A stretch of 64,000 nt of DNA from Streptomyces sp. MUM 203J. Its GTDB lineage: Bacteria > Actinomycetota > Actinomycetes > Streptomycetales > Streptomycetaceae. The translations under genes were made by a program, and so were the position numbers. This document shows, one piece after another, positions 53,669 to 61,894 of the stretch (positions within the stretch are counted from its first letter, which is position 1; the number at the start of each line of letters is the position of its first letter). The notes under the pieces were generated by a model that worked only from the letters and a program-made list of their open reading frames with translations, did not search any database and was not told the origin of the DNA. The stretch covers positions 1 through 64,000 of the forward strand of contig NZ_JADWYO010000010.1 of NCBI RefSeq assembly GCF_022414595.1, written 5' to 3'.

Positions 53669-55525
53669 ATGGCTTCCTCCCTGCCGAGAACCGCAGCCGT
53701 CTCGGCCGTCGTCGCCTCCGCGCTGGCCGCCGGCCTGCTCGCCGGAGCGTCCACCTCCGCCGCCGAGACCGGCGGCGACACGGCGTACGGCGCGGCGACC
53801 ACCCGCATTCACGACATCCAGGGCGTCACACGGATATCCCCGCTCGTCGGCCGTCAGGTCACGGACGTCCCCGGCATCGTCACGGGCGTGCGGACCTACG
53901 GTTCGAAGGGTTTCTGGTTCCAGGACGCGGAGGGGGACGGCGACGCGGCCACCAGCGAGGGCCTGTTCGTCTACACAGGCTCGGCCCCGACCGTCTCGGC
54001 CGGGGACGCCGTCACGGTCTCCGGGCGGATCACCGAGTACGTCCCGGGCGGCCTCAACTCCGGCAACCAGTCCCTGACCCAGATCTCCAAGCCGACGGTG
54101 ACCGTCGTCTCCTCGGGCAACGACGTCCCCGCGCCGGTCGTCATCACCGACAGCGACGTCCCCGCCGCGTACACGCCCGAGGGTGACCCGGCGGACGGCG
54201 GCTCCGTCAACAAGCTGCCCCTCCAGCCGTCCTCGTACGCCCTGGACTACTACGAGTCCCTGGAGGGCATGAACACCCGTATCGGTGACGTGCGGATCGT
54301 CGGCCCCAGCACCAGGTACGCCGAGCTGTGGGTCACCGTGAAGCCGGGCGAGAACCCCACCCCGCGCGGCGGCACCGTCTACGGCGCGTACGACGCCCAG
54401 AACGGCGGGCGCCTGAAGGTCCAGTCGCTGATCCCGCTCAAGGAGGAGCCGTTCCCGGCCGCGAACGTCGGTGACATGCTGACCGGCGGCGCCGAGGGCC
54501 CTCTGGACTTCAACCAGTACGGCGGCTACACCCTGGTCTCCCGCACCTCACTGACCGTCGAGGACCGGGGCCTGCGGCCGGAGCGGACGCGCCGCCAGCA
54601 CTGGAAGGAGCTGGCGGTCGCCACGTACAACGTGGAGAACCTCGATCCGGGCGACCCGCAGGAACAGTTCGACGCGCTCGCGAAGGGCATCGTCGACAAC
54701 CTCGCCTCGCCCGACATCGTCGCCCTGGAGGAGATCCAGGACAACAGCGGGCCGACGAAGGACGGCACGGTCGCCGCCGACGAGACGCTGAAGAAGTTCA
54801 CGGACGCGATCGTCGCAGCCGGCGGCCCGGCCTACGAGTGGCGGGGTATCGACCCGGAGGACCTCAAGGACGGCGGCCAGCCCGGCGGCAACATCCGCCA
54901 GGTGTTCCTCTTCAACCCCGAGCGCGTGGCGTTCTTCGACCGCAAGGGCGGCGACGCGACGACGGCGACCGGTGTCGTGAAGCGGTACGGCAAGGCGTCC
55001 CTGACCCTGTCTCCCGGCCGCATCGACCCGGCGAACGCCGCCTGGGAGAACAGCCGCAAGCCGCTGGCCGGGGAGTTCTACTTCCGCGGCAAGCCGGTCA
55101 TCGTCATCGCCAACCACTTCGGCTCGAAGGGCGGTGACGAGTCGATCGTCTCGCACCGCCAGCCGCCGAATCGTTCCTCCGAGGTGGAGCGCCACCAGCA
55201 GGCGAAGACCGTCAACAGCTTCGTGAAGGACATCCTGGCCGTCCAGAAGAACGCGAAGGTCGTCGTCCTCGGCGACATCAACGACTTCGAGTTCTCCGAC
55301 ACGACCCGCCTCCTCACGGACGGCGGTGTGCTGCACCCGGCGATCACCTCGCTCCCGGCCGCCGAGCGCTACTCGTACGTGTACCAGGGCAACAGCCAGG
55401 TGCTGGACCAGATCCTGACCAGCCCGGGGATCCGCCGCTTCGAGTACGACAGCGTGCACATCAACGCGGAGTTCGCGGACCAGCACAGCGACCACGACCC
55501 GCAGATCCTGCGCTTCCGCCCGTAA
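53669..55525 (+). CDS. secreted endonuclease/exonuclease/phosphatase-family nuclease
   Basis: A 618-residue exported protein. Residues 1-32 are a Sec signal (VSAVVASALAAGLLAGASTSAAE). Residues about 45-150 are an OB-fold-like domain (GRQVTDVPGIVTGVRTYGSKGFWFQDAEGDG). Residues about 305-618 are the metal-dependent nuclease domain: VATYNVENLDP (Asn), ALEEIQDN (catalytic Glu), VIANHFGSKGGDE, VVVLGDINDFE and QHSDHDPQIL (catalytic His-Asp). This is the ExeM/NucH type of extracellular DNase, useful for taking phosphate or nucleosides from DNA. A TTGACA at 53564 could be a -35 element. It is convergent with the ABM gene, 3 nt apart. Confidence 0.9.
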   Translation: MASSLPRTAAVSAVVASALAAGLLAGASTSAAETGGDTAYGAATTRIHDIQGVTRISPLVGRQVTDVPGIVTGVRTYGSKGFWFQDAEGDGDAATSEGLFVYTGSAPTVSAGDAVTVSGRITEYVPGGLNSGNQSLTQISKPTVTVVSSGNDVPAPVVITDSDVPAAYTPEGDPADGGSVNKLPLQPSSYALDYYESLEGMNTRIGDVRIVGPSTRYAELWVTVKPGENPTPRGGTVYGAYDAQNGGRLKVQSLIPLKEEPFPAANVGDMLTGGAEGPLDFNQYGGYTLVSRTSLTVEDRGLRPERTRRQHWKELAVATYNVENLDPGDPQEQFDALAKGIVDNLASPDIVALEEIQDNSGPTKDGTVAADETLKKFTDAIVAAGGPAYEWRGIDPEDLKDGGQPGGNIRQVFLFNPERVAFFDRKGGDATTATGVVKRYGKASLTLSPGRIDPANAAWENSRKPLAGEFYFRGKPVIVIANHFGSKGGDESIVSHRQPPNRSSEVERHQQAKTVNSFVKDILAVQKNAKVVVLGDINDFEFSDTTRLLTDGGVLHPAITSLPAAERYSYVYQGNSQVLDQILTSPGIRRFEYDSVHINAEFADQHSDHDPQILRFRP

Positions 55526-55528
55526 CCC

Positions 55529-56260
55529 TCACGGGCCGGACGGACGCTGCACGCCCGGGCTGAGACTCAGCGCGGGCGTGTAGCGCCGCACGGTGCCGCT
55601 CACCAGCCCGGGGTACGGCCGGACCCGGCGCCCCCACGGAGTGTCCGCCCCGGTTCCGCTCCCGGGCACGGCCTCCGCGTCCCTGTGGGCGTGGGCGCTC
55701 TCCCACTCTGCGTAGTGGAGGGCCCTGGTCCCGTCCAGGCTGACGAGGAAGTGGCCGGAGAGGACTCCCGGACACTGCTCCCGGTCGCCGCCCAGCGCCT
55801 CGGACAAGGCGTCCGCCCAGGCCCGCTGCCGCGCCGGGCCGGGCCCGTCGAACTCGACGTCCACGATGACGACACCGCCCGGTACGCGCGCGTCCTCCGC
55901 ACCCCGGGCGCCGCCGCGGTACAACTCGTACACGGCGAACGTGGCCCGGTCGATGCCGGGGACGGCCGCGTCGATCTCGGCGTTCCGCGCGGCCCGCTCG
56001 GTGCGGACCATCTCGTGGTAGTCCTCCTCCGAGCGCCACTGCGAGTAGTGCAGGAGCGTGTCCCCGTCCTCGCCGGTGAGGACGCTGTACGAGAGCAGTC
56101 CGGCGACCGGCCAGTCCCGGGCCTCCCAGGTGCGGGCGATGGCGTCGACCGCCGCCTGCTGGCGCTCGGGGGTCCCCACCCGCCAGGTCGTGACGATGAC
56201 GATGCCCGCGTCGGAAACGGTCGGGCCGGGGCGGGAGCAGGGGTGCGGGGATACGGACAT
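55529..56260 (-). CDS. ABM-domain monooxygenase, probable SoxR target (SCO1909 type)
   Basis: A 243-residue protein with two ferredoxin-like ABM (antibiotic biosynthesis monooxygenase) halves. The first contains IVIVTTWRVGTPERQQAAVDAI and LLHYSQWRSEEDYHEM; the second VVIVDVEFDGPGPARQRAWADAL and ALHYAEWESAHAH. The paired HYxxW motifs are the usual ABM core. GAGGAGG lies just before ATG 56260. A perfect SoxR-type palindrome 69 nt upstream, and the neighbours, match S. coelicolor SCO1909, one of the few SoxR-regulon members. Likely substrate: redox-active pigments or quinones (inference). Confidence 0.88.
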   Translation of the reverse strand: MSVSPHPCSRPGPTVSDAGIVIVTTWRVGTPERQQAAVDAIARTWEARDWPVAGLLSYSVLTGEDGDTLLHYSQWRSEEDYHEMVRTERAARNAEIDAAVPGIDRATFAVYELYRGGARGAEDARVPGGVVIVDVEFDGPGPARQRAWADALSEALGGDREQCPGVLSGHFLVSLDGTRALHYAEWESAHAHRDAEAVPGSGTGADTPWGRRVRPYPGLVSGTVRRYTPALSLSPGVQRPSGP

Positions 56261-56320
56261 GGGGTCCTCCTCGACGGGTCGCGCCCGGCCGCAAACCCAT
56301 GGTCCGGCCGGGCACGTTCC

Positions 56321-56351
56321 ATCGTTGGACCTCAAGTTAACTTGAGGTCAA
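56321..56351 (-). promoter_or_regulatory. SoxR box and promoter of the ABM monooxygenase gene
   Basis: A 20-bp perfect palindrome, ACCTCAAGTTAACTTGAGGT, at 56329-56348 contains the classical SoxR operator CCTCAAGTTAACTTGAGG. On the minus strand TTGACC (56351-56346) and AACGAT (56326-56321) are 19 nt apart, the stretched spacer typical of MerR/SoxR promoters, with the operator filling the spacer. Confidence 0.9.
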
Positions 56352-56352
56352 G

Positions 56353-56622
56353 TCACCGCCCGCGCCTTCCCCTCCAGGCACCCCGGCCCCCGACGGAACG
56401 GCTCCGCGCGGCCTGCCGCAGCGCCCCGACGGCGACGGCCGCCGCGCCCAGGGCGACGCCCACGGTGGCGGCCGTGGCGCGGACGATCCGCTTCCGGCGC
56501 CCCCGGGCGACGTGCGAGCGCCAGTCCGCCTTCGCCACGAGCTGATCCAGGGTGTTCGCCAGTTCCTGCCGTTTGGCCACCGCGTCCAGGCGCAGTTCGT
56601 CGGCCCGTGTCAGCCGTGTCAT
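56353..56622 (-). CDS. DUF3618-type small membrane-associated protein
   Basis: An 89-residue protein. The opening RADELRLDAVAKRQELANTLDQLVAKADWR is the typical DUF3618 helix, followed by a basic stretch (RGRRKRI), one hydrophobic segment (ATAATVGVALGAAAVAVGAL) and a basic tail. The start ATG overlaps the holin-like gene's stop (ATGA). Such pairs are common in actinobacteria; function unknown. Its 3' end lies 4 nt from the SoxR palindrome. Confidence 0.75.
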   Translation of the reverse strand: MTRLTRADELRLDAVAKRQELANTLDQLVAKADWRSHVARGRRKRIVRATAATVGVALGAAAVAVGALRQAARSRSVGGRGAWRGRRGR

Positions 56623-57014
56623 CGGTGGACCCCCTCCTTGATCGCGTCGAGGTCCGCGCGCACCCCGCCAAGAGCCCGTTCCGGCACCGGAGGCACCGCC
56701 CGCCGCACCTGGGCGCGCCCGACCAGCGCCATGAGGCCCGCGACGAGGAACAGCGCGCCGGTCACGATCAGGGCGGCGGCCCACACCTCCAGCGCCAGCG
56801 CGATGAGCGCCACGGCGGTTCCGGCGAGGGCGATGAGGCCGACATGCGCGACGACACCGGCCCCTCCGAGCAGGCCGCCGCCGACCCCGGCGCGCCTCCC
56901 TTTCTCCGCGAGCTCGGCCCGCGCGGCCCGCACCTCGAGCCTGACCAGGTCGGACATCTGCTCCGAGGCCCGCCTGACCAGCTCGCCGACCGAGGGTTCT
57001 CCGTCTACGGCCAC
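56619..57014 (-). CDS. actinobacterial holin-X family membrane protein
   Basis: A 131-residue protein. An amphipathic, charged helix (EPSVGELVRRASEQMSDLVRLEVRAARAELAEK in outline) precedes two hydrophobic segments (GGAGVVAHVGLIALAGTAVALIAL and WAAALIVTGALFLVAGLMALV) and a charged tail. This is the Holin-X/phage-holin superfamily layout, but these are chromosomal genes with no prophage nearby. GTG 57014 is chosen for the AGGTGG site before it; ATG 57044 is the alternative. Cotranscribed with the DUF3618 gene and divergent from dapA. Confidence 0.75.
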   Translation of the reverse strand: MAVDGEPSVGELVRRASEQMSDLVRLEVRAARAELAEKGRRAGVGGGLLGGAGVVAHVGLIALAGTAVALIALALEVWAAALIVTGALFLVAGLMALVGRAQVRRAVPPVPERALGGVRADLDAIKEGVHR

Positions 57015-57173
57015 AGCCGACCACCTTCCTTGTCCACATCGCATGAGGGGTGCCCGGGTACCCCCGTGTCACCCGTCCATGCGGGACGGCACCGGGACGG
57101 TTCAGCGTGGCTTCACGATCCGGCGAAGCAGATCTAAGTAGACCTACGGCAATCCCGCCTGAAGACTGCGGAC

Positions 57174-58091
57174 ATGACGTACAGCCACAGCACCGGCACC
57201 GCGAACCGCCTCCTGCCGCCCTTCGGCCGCGTCCTGTGCGCGATGGTCACCCCGTTCACCCCTGCGGGTGAGTCCCTGGACCTGGACCGGGCCGCGAATC
57301 TCGCGACGGACCTGCTCGCGGGCGGCTGCGACGGGCTCGTCCTGAACGGCACCACCGGGGAGTCCCCGACGACCACCGACGCCGAGAAGAGCACCCTGAT
57401 CCGGGCGGTCAGGGAGGCGGTCGGCGGCTCGGCCGTCCTGGTCGCCGGGGTCGGCACGGCCGACACCGCGCACACCGTGGCGCTGGCCCGGCAGGCGGAG
57501 GAGTCGGGCGCCGACGGACTCCTGGTCGTCCCGCCGTACTACAGCCGCCCGCCGCAGACCTCCGTGGAGGCGCACTTCCGCCGGGTGGCGGACGCGACGG
57601 GTCTGCCGCTCGCCGTGTACGACATCCCCGGCCGTACCGGCACCCGGGTCGAGCCGCAGACCATGCTGAGGCTGGCCGAGCACCCGCGGATCGTCGCGGT
57701 GAAGGACTGCGCGTACGACCTGCTGGGCTCCACCAAGGTCATCGGCCGCACCTCGCTCGCCTACTACTCGGGCGCCGAGGAGATGAACCTGCCGCTGTAC
57801 GCGGTGGGCGGCGCGGGCTGCATCAGCACGGCCGCGAACGTGGCGCCGGGCGCGGTGCGGGCGGTGCTGGACGCGTTCGACGCGGGGGACACGGAGGAGG
57901 CTGCCCGGCTGAACCGGCGGCTGCTCCCGCTGGTCGAGCTGATGATGGCCGCGGGCCTGCCGGGCACGGTCACCGCCAAGGCCCTGCTGGACGCGGGCCC
58001 GGTACGGGAACCGCTGCAGCCCGCCGGCCGGGAGACGGCCGACGGGCTGCGCCGGGCGTACGAGGAGCTGACGGCCCTCAGTCCGCGATGA
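57174..58091 (+). CDS. dapA: 4-hydroxy-tetrahydrodipicolinate synthase DapA
   Basis: A 305-residue class I aldolase that condenses pyruvate with aspartate semialdehyde in lysine/diaminopimelate synthesis. LNGTTGESPTTTDAEK carries the Thr-Thr pair, YDIPGRTG the catalytic Tyr (Y149), and AVKDCAYD the Schiff-base Lys (K177). GAGCIS follows. The ATG at 57174 opens MTYSHSTGTANRLLPPFGR. dapD lies 300 bp away in convergent orientation. Streptomycetes carry more than one dapA-like gene, so this could be one of a set. Confidence 0.92.
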   Translation: MTYSHSTGTANRLLPPFGRVLCAMVTPFTPAGESLDLDRAANLATDLLAGGCDGLVLNGTTGESPTTTDAEKSTLIRAVREAVGGSAVLVAGVGTADTAHTVALARQAEESGADGLLVVPPYYSRPPQTSVEAHFRRVADATGLPLAVYDIPGRTGTRVEPQTMLRLAEHPRIVAVKDCAYDLLGSTKVIGRTSLAYYSGAEEMNLPLYAVGGAGCISTAANVAPGAVRAVLDAFDAGDTEEAARLNRRLLPLVELMMAAGLPGTVTAKALLDAGPVREPLQPAGRETADGLRRAYEELTALSPR

Positions 58092-58290
58092 GGTTCCGCC
58101 CCAGGACGGCGACATGCTCCAGCACGTCCTCCATGGGGTCGTCGATCTGTCCGGCGTTGATCAGGCCCACCCGGGGCCCGTTGTGCGACTGCCGGTTGTC
58201 CTCGTCGGCCGACGCGGCTCCGCACGGGAGTGCCGCCAGCGCGACCGCCCCCGCGCAGACCGCGACCATCCTGCCGGTCCTCGTGCCCAC
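58078..58290 (-). CDS. small secreted protein of unknown function
   Basis: A 70-residue preprotein. Residues 1-28 are a signal peptide (VAVCAGAVALAALPCGAASA), leaving a mature peptide of about 42 residues: DEDNRQSHNGPRVGLINAGQ, then IDDPMEDVLEHVAVLGRNLI. There are no cysteines in the mature part. GTG start with GGTGAG upstream. Its 3' end overlaps the dapA 3' end by 14 bp on the other strand. Family unknown to me; it resembles other small exported streptomycete peptides only in plan. Confidence 0.65.
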   Translation of the reverse strand: MGTRTGRMVAVCAGAVALAALPCGAASADEDNRQSHNGPRVGLINAGQIDDPMEDVLEHVAVLGRNLIAD

Positions 58291-58391
58291 TTCTCACCTC
58301 ACCGTTTCATGTGACCCTGCGTCGGTCTGCTCATCGGCCCGGCGGGGCCGCGGGTCACGCGGGGTCACACGAACGATGACGGGCGGGCCGG

Positions 58392-59375
58392 TCAGTTGTG
58401 GCTGTGCAGGATGTCGTTCAGGCCGCCCCAGACGGCGTTGTTCGGGCGGGCCTCGACGGTGCCGGTGACCGAGTTGCGGCGGAAGAGGATGTTCGAGGCG
58501 CCGGACAGCTCGCGGGCCTTGACGACCTGGCCGTCGGGCATCGTCACGCGCGTCCCGGCCGTCACGTACAGACCGGCCTCGACCACGCACTCGTCGCCGA
58601 GCGCGATGCCGACGCCCGCCTCGGCACCGACCAGGCAGCGCTCCCCGACAGAGATGATCACGTTGCCGCCGCCGGACAGGGTGCCCATGGTGGAGGCGCC
58701 GCCGCCGATGTCGGAGCCGTCGCCGATGACGACACCCGCGGAGATCCGGCCCTCGACCATGGAGGTGCCGAGGGTGCCCGCGTTGAAGTTGACGAAGCCC
58801 TCGTGCATGACGGTCGTGCCGGAGGCGAGGTGCGCGCCGAGCCGGACGCGGTCGGCGTCCGCGATGCGCACGCCCTTGGGCGCCACGTAGTCCGTCATGC
58901 GCGGGAACTTGTCGACACTGGTGACCTGGAGGTGCAGTCCCTCGGCCCGGGCGTTGAGCCGGACCCTCTCCAGATCGTCCACGGCGACCGGGCCGAGGCT
59001 GGTCCAGGCGACGTTGGCGAGCAGGCCGAAGATCCCGTCCAGGTTCTGGCCGTGCGGCTTCACCAGCCGGTGGCTCAGCAGGTGCAGGCGCAGGTAGGCG
59101 TCGTGCGCGTCGAGCGGCTTGTCGTCGAGCGAGGCGGCCACGGTGCGGACGGCGACGACCTCGACGCCGCGGCGGGCGTCGACGCCGAGGGCCTTCGCGG
59201 CGCCGTCACCGAGGGCCTTGACGGCCTCGTCCGGGGTGAGGCGCTCGGTTCCGGCCGGCCCGGGCTGCTCGACCAGCTCGGGGGCGGGGAACCAGGTGTC
59301 GAGAACGGTGCCGTCACCGGCGATGGTGGCGAGGCCGACGGCGACGGCTCCGGTGGTGCGGGGTGCATCAGTCAT
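58392..59375 (-). CDS. dapD: tetrahydrodipicolinate N-succinyltransferase DapD
   Basis: A 327-residue left-handed beta-helix acyltransferase of the actinobacterial DapD type. The N-terminal domain ([22 protein letters not shown] onward) precedes the hexapeptide repeats: [73 protein letters not shown]. It transfers succinyl from succinyl-CoA in the lysine/peptidoglycan pathway, next after DapA and DapB. The ATG at 59375 is clear. Confidence 0.93.
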   Translation of the reverse strand: MTDAPRTTGAVAVGLATIAGDGTVLDTWFPAPELVEQPGPAGTERLTPDEAVKALGDGAAKALGVDARRGVEVVAVRTVAASLDDKPLDAHDAYLRLHLLSHRLVKPHGQNLDGIFGLLANVAWTSLGPVAVDDLERVRLNARAEGLHLQVTSVDKFPRMTDYVAPKGVRIADADRVRLGAHLASGTTVMHEGFVNFNAGTLGTSMVEGRISAGVVIGDGSDIGGGASTMGTLSGGGNVIISVGERCLVGAEAGVGIALGDECVVEAGLYVTAGTRVTMPDGQVVKARELSGASNILFRRNSVTGTVEARPNNAVWGGLNDILHSHN

Positions 59376-59826
59376 GACACCGAACCTAACCGGCGGGCCC
59401 GGCCGGGGGCGAACCGGTCTCAGGTGCCGGTCGCGCAGCCCGCGCGGCCCGGCACCCCTGACTCCCCCGTGAACCGCCCCCACCGGCCCGTCCCGCAGCA
59501 CACTCCCGGCCCCACACTCTGACGGCACCGGTCTCCCGCCCGTCCGGCCCGCGCCGCCCGGCCTCCGCCCCGCCCACCCTGGCGACCGCCCCGCTCTGCG
59601 GCCCGAACCGCTCATGTCTCCCCCCGCTCGCAACTCACGCCTCCTGCGCCTTCCCGGCCACCCCTTCCGGTCCTCACGCCCGTACCGCCCACGCCTGCGC
59701 CGTCCGCCCCCCGACGGGCACAGCCCACGCCTCACCGGCCCGCGTCGCCCCCGCCCACCCGTCCCGGACCGTTCCCGGTTAACGTGTCCCGGTCAATCCG
59801 GGCATCGAACACAGGAGCGCATACCG
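59376..59826. other. 451-bp divergent intergenic region
   Basis: It lies between dapD (minus) and a membrane-protein gene (plus) and must carry both promoters. The only AT-richer patch is near 59774-59815 (CGGTTAACGTGTCC and CATCGAACACAGGAG), close to the plus-strand gene, ending with its ribosome site. I see no gene. Confidence 0.4.
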
Positions 59827-60996
59827 ATGACAGCCCCACCGCCGCCACCTCCCGGCCCTCCGGGCGCCCCGGGCCCCTACAGCCCGTACGGCCCCGGTTA
59901 CGGGGGCGGCTGGGCCCCGTTCGCACCGCCGAAACCGGGGGTGATCCCGCTGGGCCCGCTGGGCGTGGGCGACATCCTGGGTGGCGCGTTCAGCACGCTC
60001 GGCCGGGCGTGGAAGGCACTGCTGGGCCTCTCGGCGGCGGTGTTCGGCATCGTGGCGGTGCTGGCCGGCGTGCTGGTCTTCATCGCCTTCACCAGCATGG
60101 CGGAGATGTTCGAGCGGACGTCGTCGCCCGCCTTCGGGTCGAGGACGACGATCGTGGAGGACGTCACGCCGCTGGCGGTCGTCGGCCTCGTCTCGCTCTG
60201 GGTGCTCGCGGTGCTCGCGTTCTTCCTCGCCTACGCCCTGATCACGGCGGCGGGCCCGGTGGCCCTGCGTTCCGCGGTGGTGGGGCAACAGGTCACGTTC
60301 GGCATGCTGTGGCGGCAGACCTGGGCCCGCGTGGGGGCGGTGGTCGGCACGATCCTGCTGACGTACCTGATCGCCCTGGTGCCTACGGGGGGCCTGGCCT
60401 TCCTGGGCTTGTTCCTCATCTTCGGAGCCCTTTCCGCGGCGTCCACCGGTTCCGGTTTCGAACCGCCTCTCTGGGGCATCCCCGTCGGCCTGCTCGGCGG
60501 CCTGGCGGTGTTCGTGCTGGCCGTCTGGATCTGGGTGAAGTTCATCCTGGCCCCGTCGGCCGTGGTGATGGAGGGCCTGGGGCCGGTCCAGGCCATGCGC
60601 CGCTCCTCACAGCTGGTGAGGGGCTCCTGGTGGCGGGTGTTCGGGATCTCGCTGCTCGGCGGGGTGATCGCGTCGGTCATGGCCTGGCTGATCCAGATGG
60701 CCTTCCAGCTCGTCGGCGTCCTGCCGGCCGCCGCGCTGTCGGGTTCCGGTTCGGACGCGCAGGTCCCGGCGATCGCCGTGATGGTGGTCGTGTCCGCGCT
60801 GGGCGTGCTGCTGTCGCAGGTCGTGTCGTCGGTGTATCCGTCCCTGGTGAACGGCCTGATCTACGTCGACCGTCGTATCCGGACGGAGAACCTGGCGGCG
60901 TCCCTGGCCGAAGCGGCGGGCGTCCCGCCGCACCCGCAGCCGTACCCCTACGGCCAGCCCCCGGCTCCGCCCTACGGGCAACCGCCGATGGGCTGA
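59827..60996 (+). CDS. multi-pass membrane protein with Pro-rich termini
   Basis: A 389-residue protein. Proline/glycine/tyrosine-rich tails flank the membrane part at both ends (PPPPPPGPPGAPGPYSPYGP at the start, QPPAPPYGQPPMG at the end). About six hydrophobic segments lie between, including ALLGLSAAVFGIVAVLAGVL, VVGLVSLWVLAVLAFFLAYA and FGISLLGGVIASVMAWLIQM. GPVQAMRRSSQLVRGSWWRVF resembles glycerophosphodiesterase membrane-domain (DUF975-like) proteins. Function unknown. The ATG at 59827 follows ACAGGAG. Confidence 0.75.
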   Translation: MTAPPPPPPGPPGAPGPYSPYGPGYGGGWAPFAPPKPGVIPLGPLGVGDILGGAFSTLGRAWKALLGLSAAVFGIVAVLAGVLVFIAFTSMAEMFERTSSPAFGSRTTIVEDVTPLAVVGLVSLWVLAVLAFFLAYALITAAGPVALRSAVVGQQVTFGMLWRQTWARVGAVVGTILLTYLIALVPTGGLAFLGLFLIFGALSAASTGSGFEPPLWGIPVGLLGGLAVFVLAVWIWVKFILAPSAVVMEGLGPVQAMRRSSQLVRGSWWRVFGISLLGGVIASVMAWLIQMAFQLVGVLPAAALSGSGSDAQVPAIAVMVVVSALGVLLSQVVSSVYPSLVNGLIYVDRRIRTENLAASLAEAAGVPPHPQPYPYGQPPAPPYGQPPMG

Positions 60997-61020
60997 CAGC
61001 ACACGCGCCGCGCACGCGGA

Positions 61021-61066
61021 AACGGCCGTGCCCGCCGGGGAGCTTCCCCAGGCGGGCACGGCCGTT
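61021..61066. terminator. bidirectional terminator
   Basis: AACGGCCGTGCCCGCC at 61021-61036 pairs perfectly with its complement at 61051-61066; the loop itself contains GGGG and CCCC. It separates the convergent membrane-protein gene and suf operon. Confidence 0.85.
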
Positions 61067-61082
61067 CGCGTACGACCAGCGG

Positions 61083-61427
61083 TCAGACGTTGAAGCCCAG
61101 CGCGCGCAGCTGCTCGCGGCCGTCGTCCGTGATCTTGTCCGGGCCCCACGGCGGCATCCAGACCCAGTTGATCTTCAGTTCGTTGACGATGCCGTCGGTC
61201 GCGGACTTCGCCTGGTCCTCGATGACGTCGGTCAGCGGACAGGCCGCCGAGGTGAGCGTCATGTCCAGAGTCGCGACGTTGGAGTCGTCGATGTGGATGC
61301 CGTAGATGAGGCCGAGGTTGACGACGTCGATGCCCAGCTCGGGGTCGACGACGTCGTACAGCGCCTCGCGGACCTCGTCCTCGGTGGCGGGCTTCATCTC
61401 CGCGGCGGGGGTGGGGTTGTCACTCAT
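61083..61427 (-). CDS. metal-sulfur cluster assembly factor (SufT-like, DUF59)
   Basis: A 114-residue MIP18/DUF59 protein. The DPE motif is in LYDVVDPELGIDVVNLGLIY (D28-P29-E30), and the conserved Cys is in LTSAACPLTD. SufT-type proteins help insert Fe-S clusters into target proteins. Last gene of the suf operon here; ATG overlaps the sufU stop (ATGA). The window shows sufC, sufS, sufU and this gene in that order, the usual actinobacterial arrangement. Confidence 0.9.
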   Translation of the reverse strand: MSDNPTPAAEMKPATEDEVREALYDVVDPELGIDVVNLGLIYGIHIDDSNVATLDMTLTSAACPLTDVIEDQAKSATDGIVNELKINWVWMPPWGPDKITDDGREQLRALGFNV

Positions 61428-61879
61428 GCCGTCTTCTCCTCGCCCAGTGCCTGGGCCGTCGCGTCCTTCCACGCCATCCAGCTCAGCAGCGCGCACTTCA
61501 CCCGGGCCGGGTACTTGGAGACCCCGGCGAACGCGACCGCGTCCTCCAGCAGGTCCTCCATCGCGTCGTCCGGTTCGATGCGGCCCTTGGACTGCATCAG
61601 CTCCAGGAACGTCCCCTGGATCTTCCGTGCCTCGTCCAGATCCTTGCCGACGAGCAGGTCGTTCAGCACGGAGGCGGAGGCCTGGCTGATGGAGCAGCCC
61701 TGGCCCTCGTACGAGACGTCCGCGATGCGCGTGCCGTCGTACTTCACTCGGAGCGTGATCTCGTCACCACAGGTCGGGTTGACGTGGTGTACCTCGGCGT
61801 CACCGTCACGCAAGCCCCGCCCGTGCGGGTGCTTGTAGTGGTCCAGGATGACGTCCTGGTACATCGAATCAAGCTTCAC
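61424..61879 (-). CDS. sufU: SufU, zinc-dependent sulfurtransferase partner of SufS
   Basis: A 151-residue SufU. Conserved residues are C37 and D39 in NPTCGDE, C62 in EGQGCSIS and C129 in RVKCALLSW. The insert between the second and third Cys (LLVGKDLDEARKIQGTFLEL) distinguishes SufU from IscU. SufU accepts persulfide sulfur from SufS by zinc-ligand swapping. GTG start; 15 nt after sufS. Confidence 0.95.
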   Translation of the reverse strand: MKLDSMYQDVILDHYKHPHGRGLRDGDAEVHHVNPTCGDEITLRVKYDGTRIADVSYEGQGCSISQASASVLNDLLVGKDLDEARKIQGTFLELMQSKGRIEPDDAMEDLLEDAVAFAGVSKYPARVKCALLSWMAWKDATAQALGEEKTA

Positions 61880-61894
61880 GCCTTGGTCAGCCCC

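Noticed and set aside
56353..57014. Holin-like pair as a sign of a prophage
   Set aside because: No integrase, structural or lysis genes nearby, and the same pair occurs in core streptomycete chromosomes.
57133..57148. AGATCTAAGTAGACCT as an operator for dapA
   Set aside because: Only an imperfect palindrome of 5 of 6 matching bases with no second copy; too weak to annotate.
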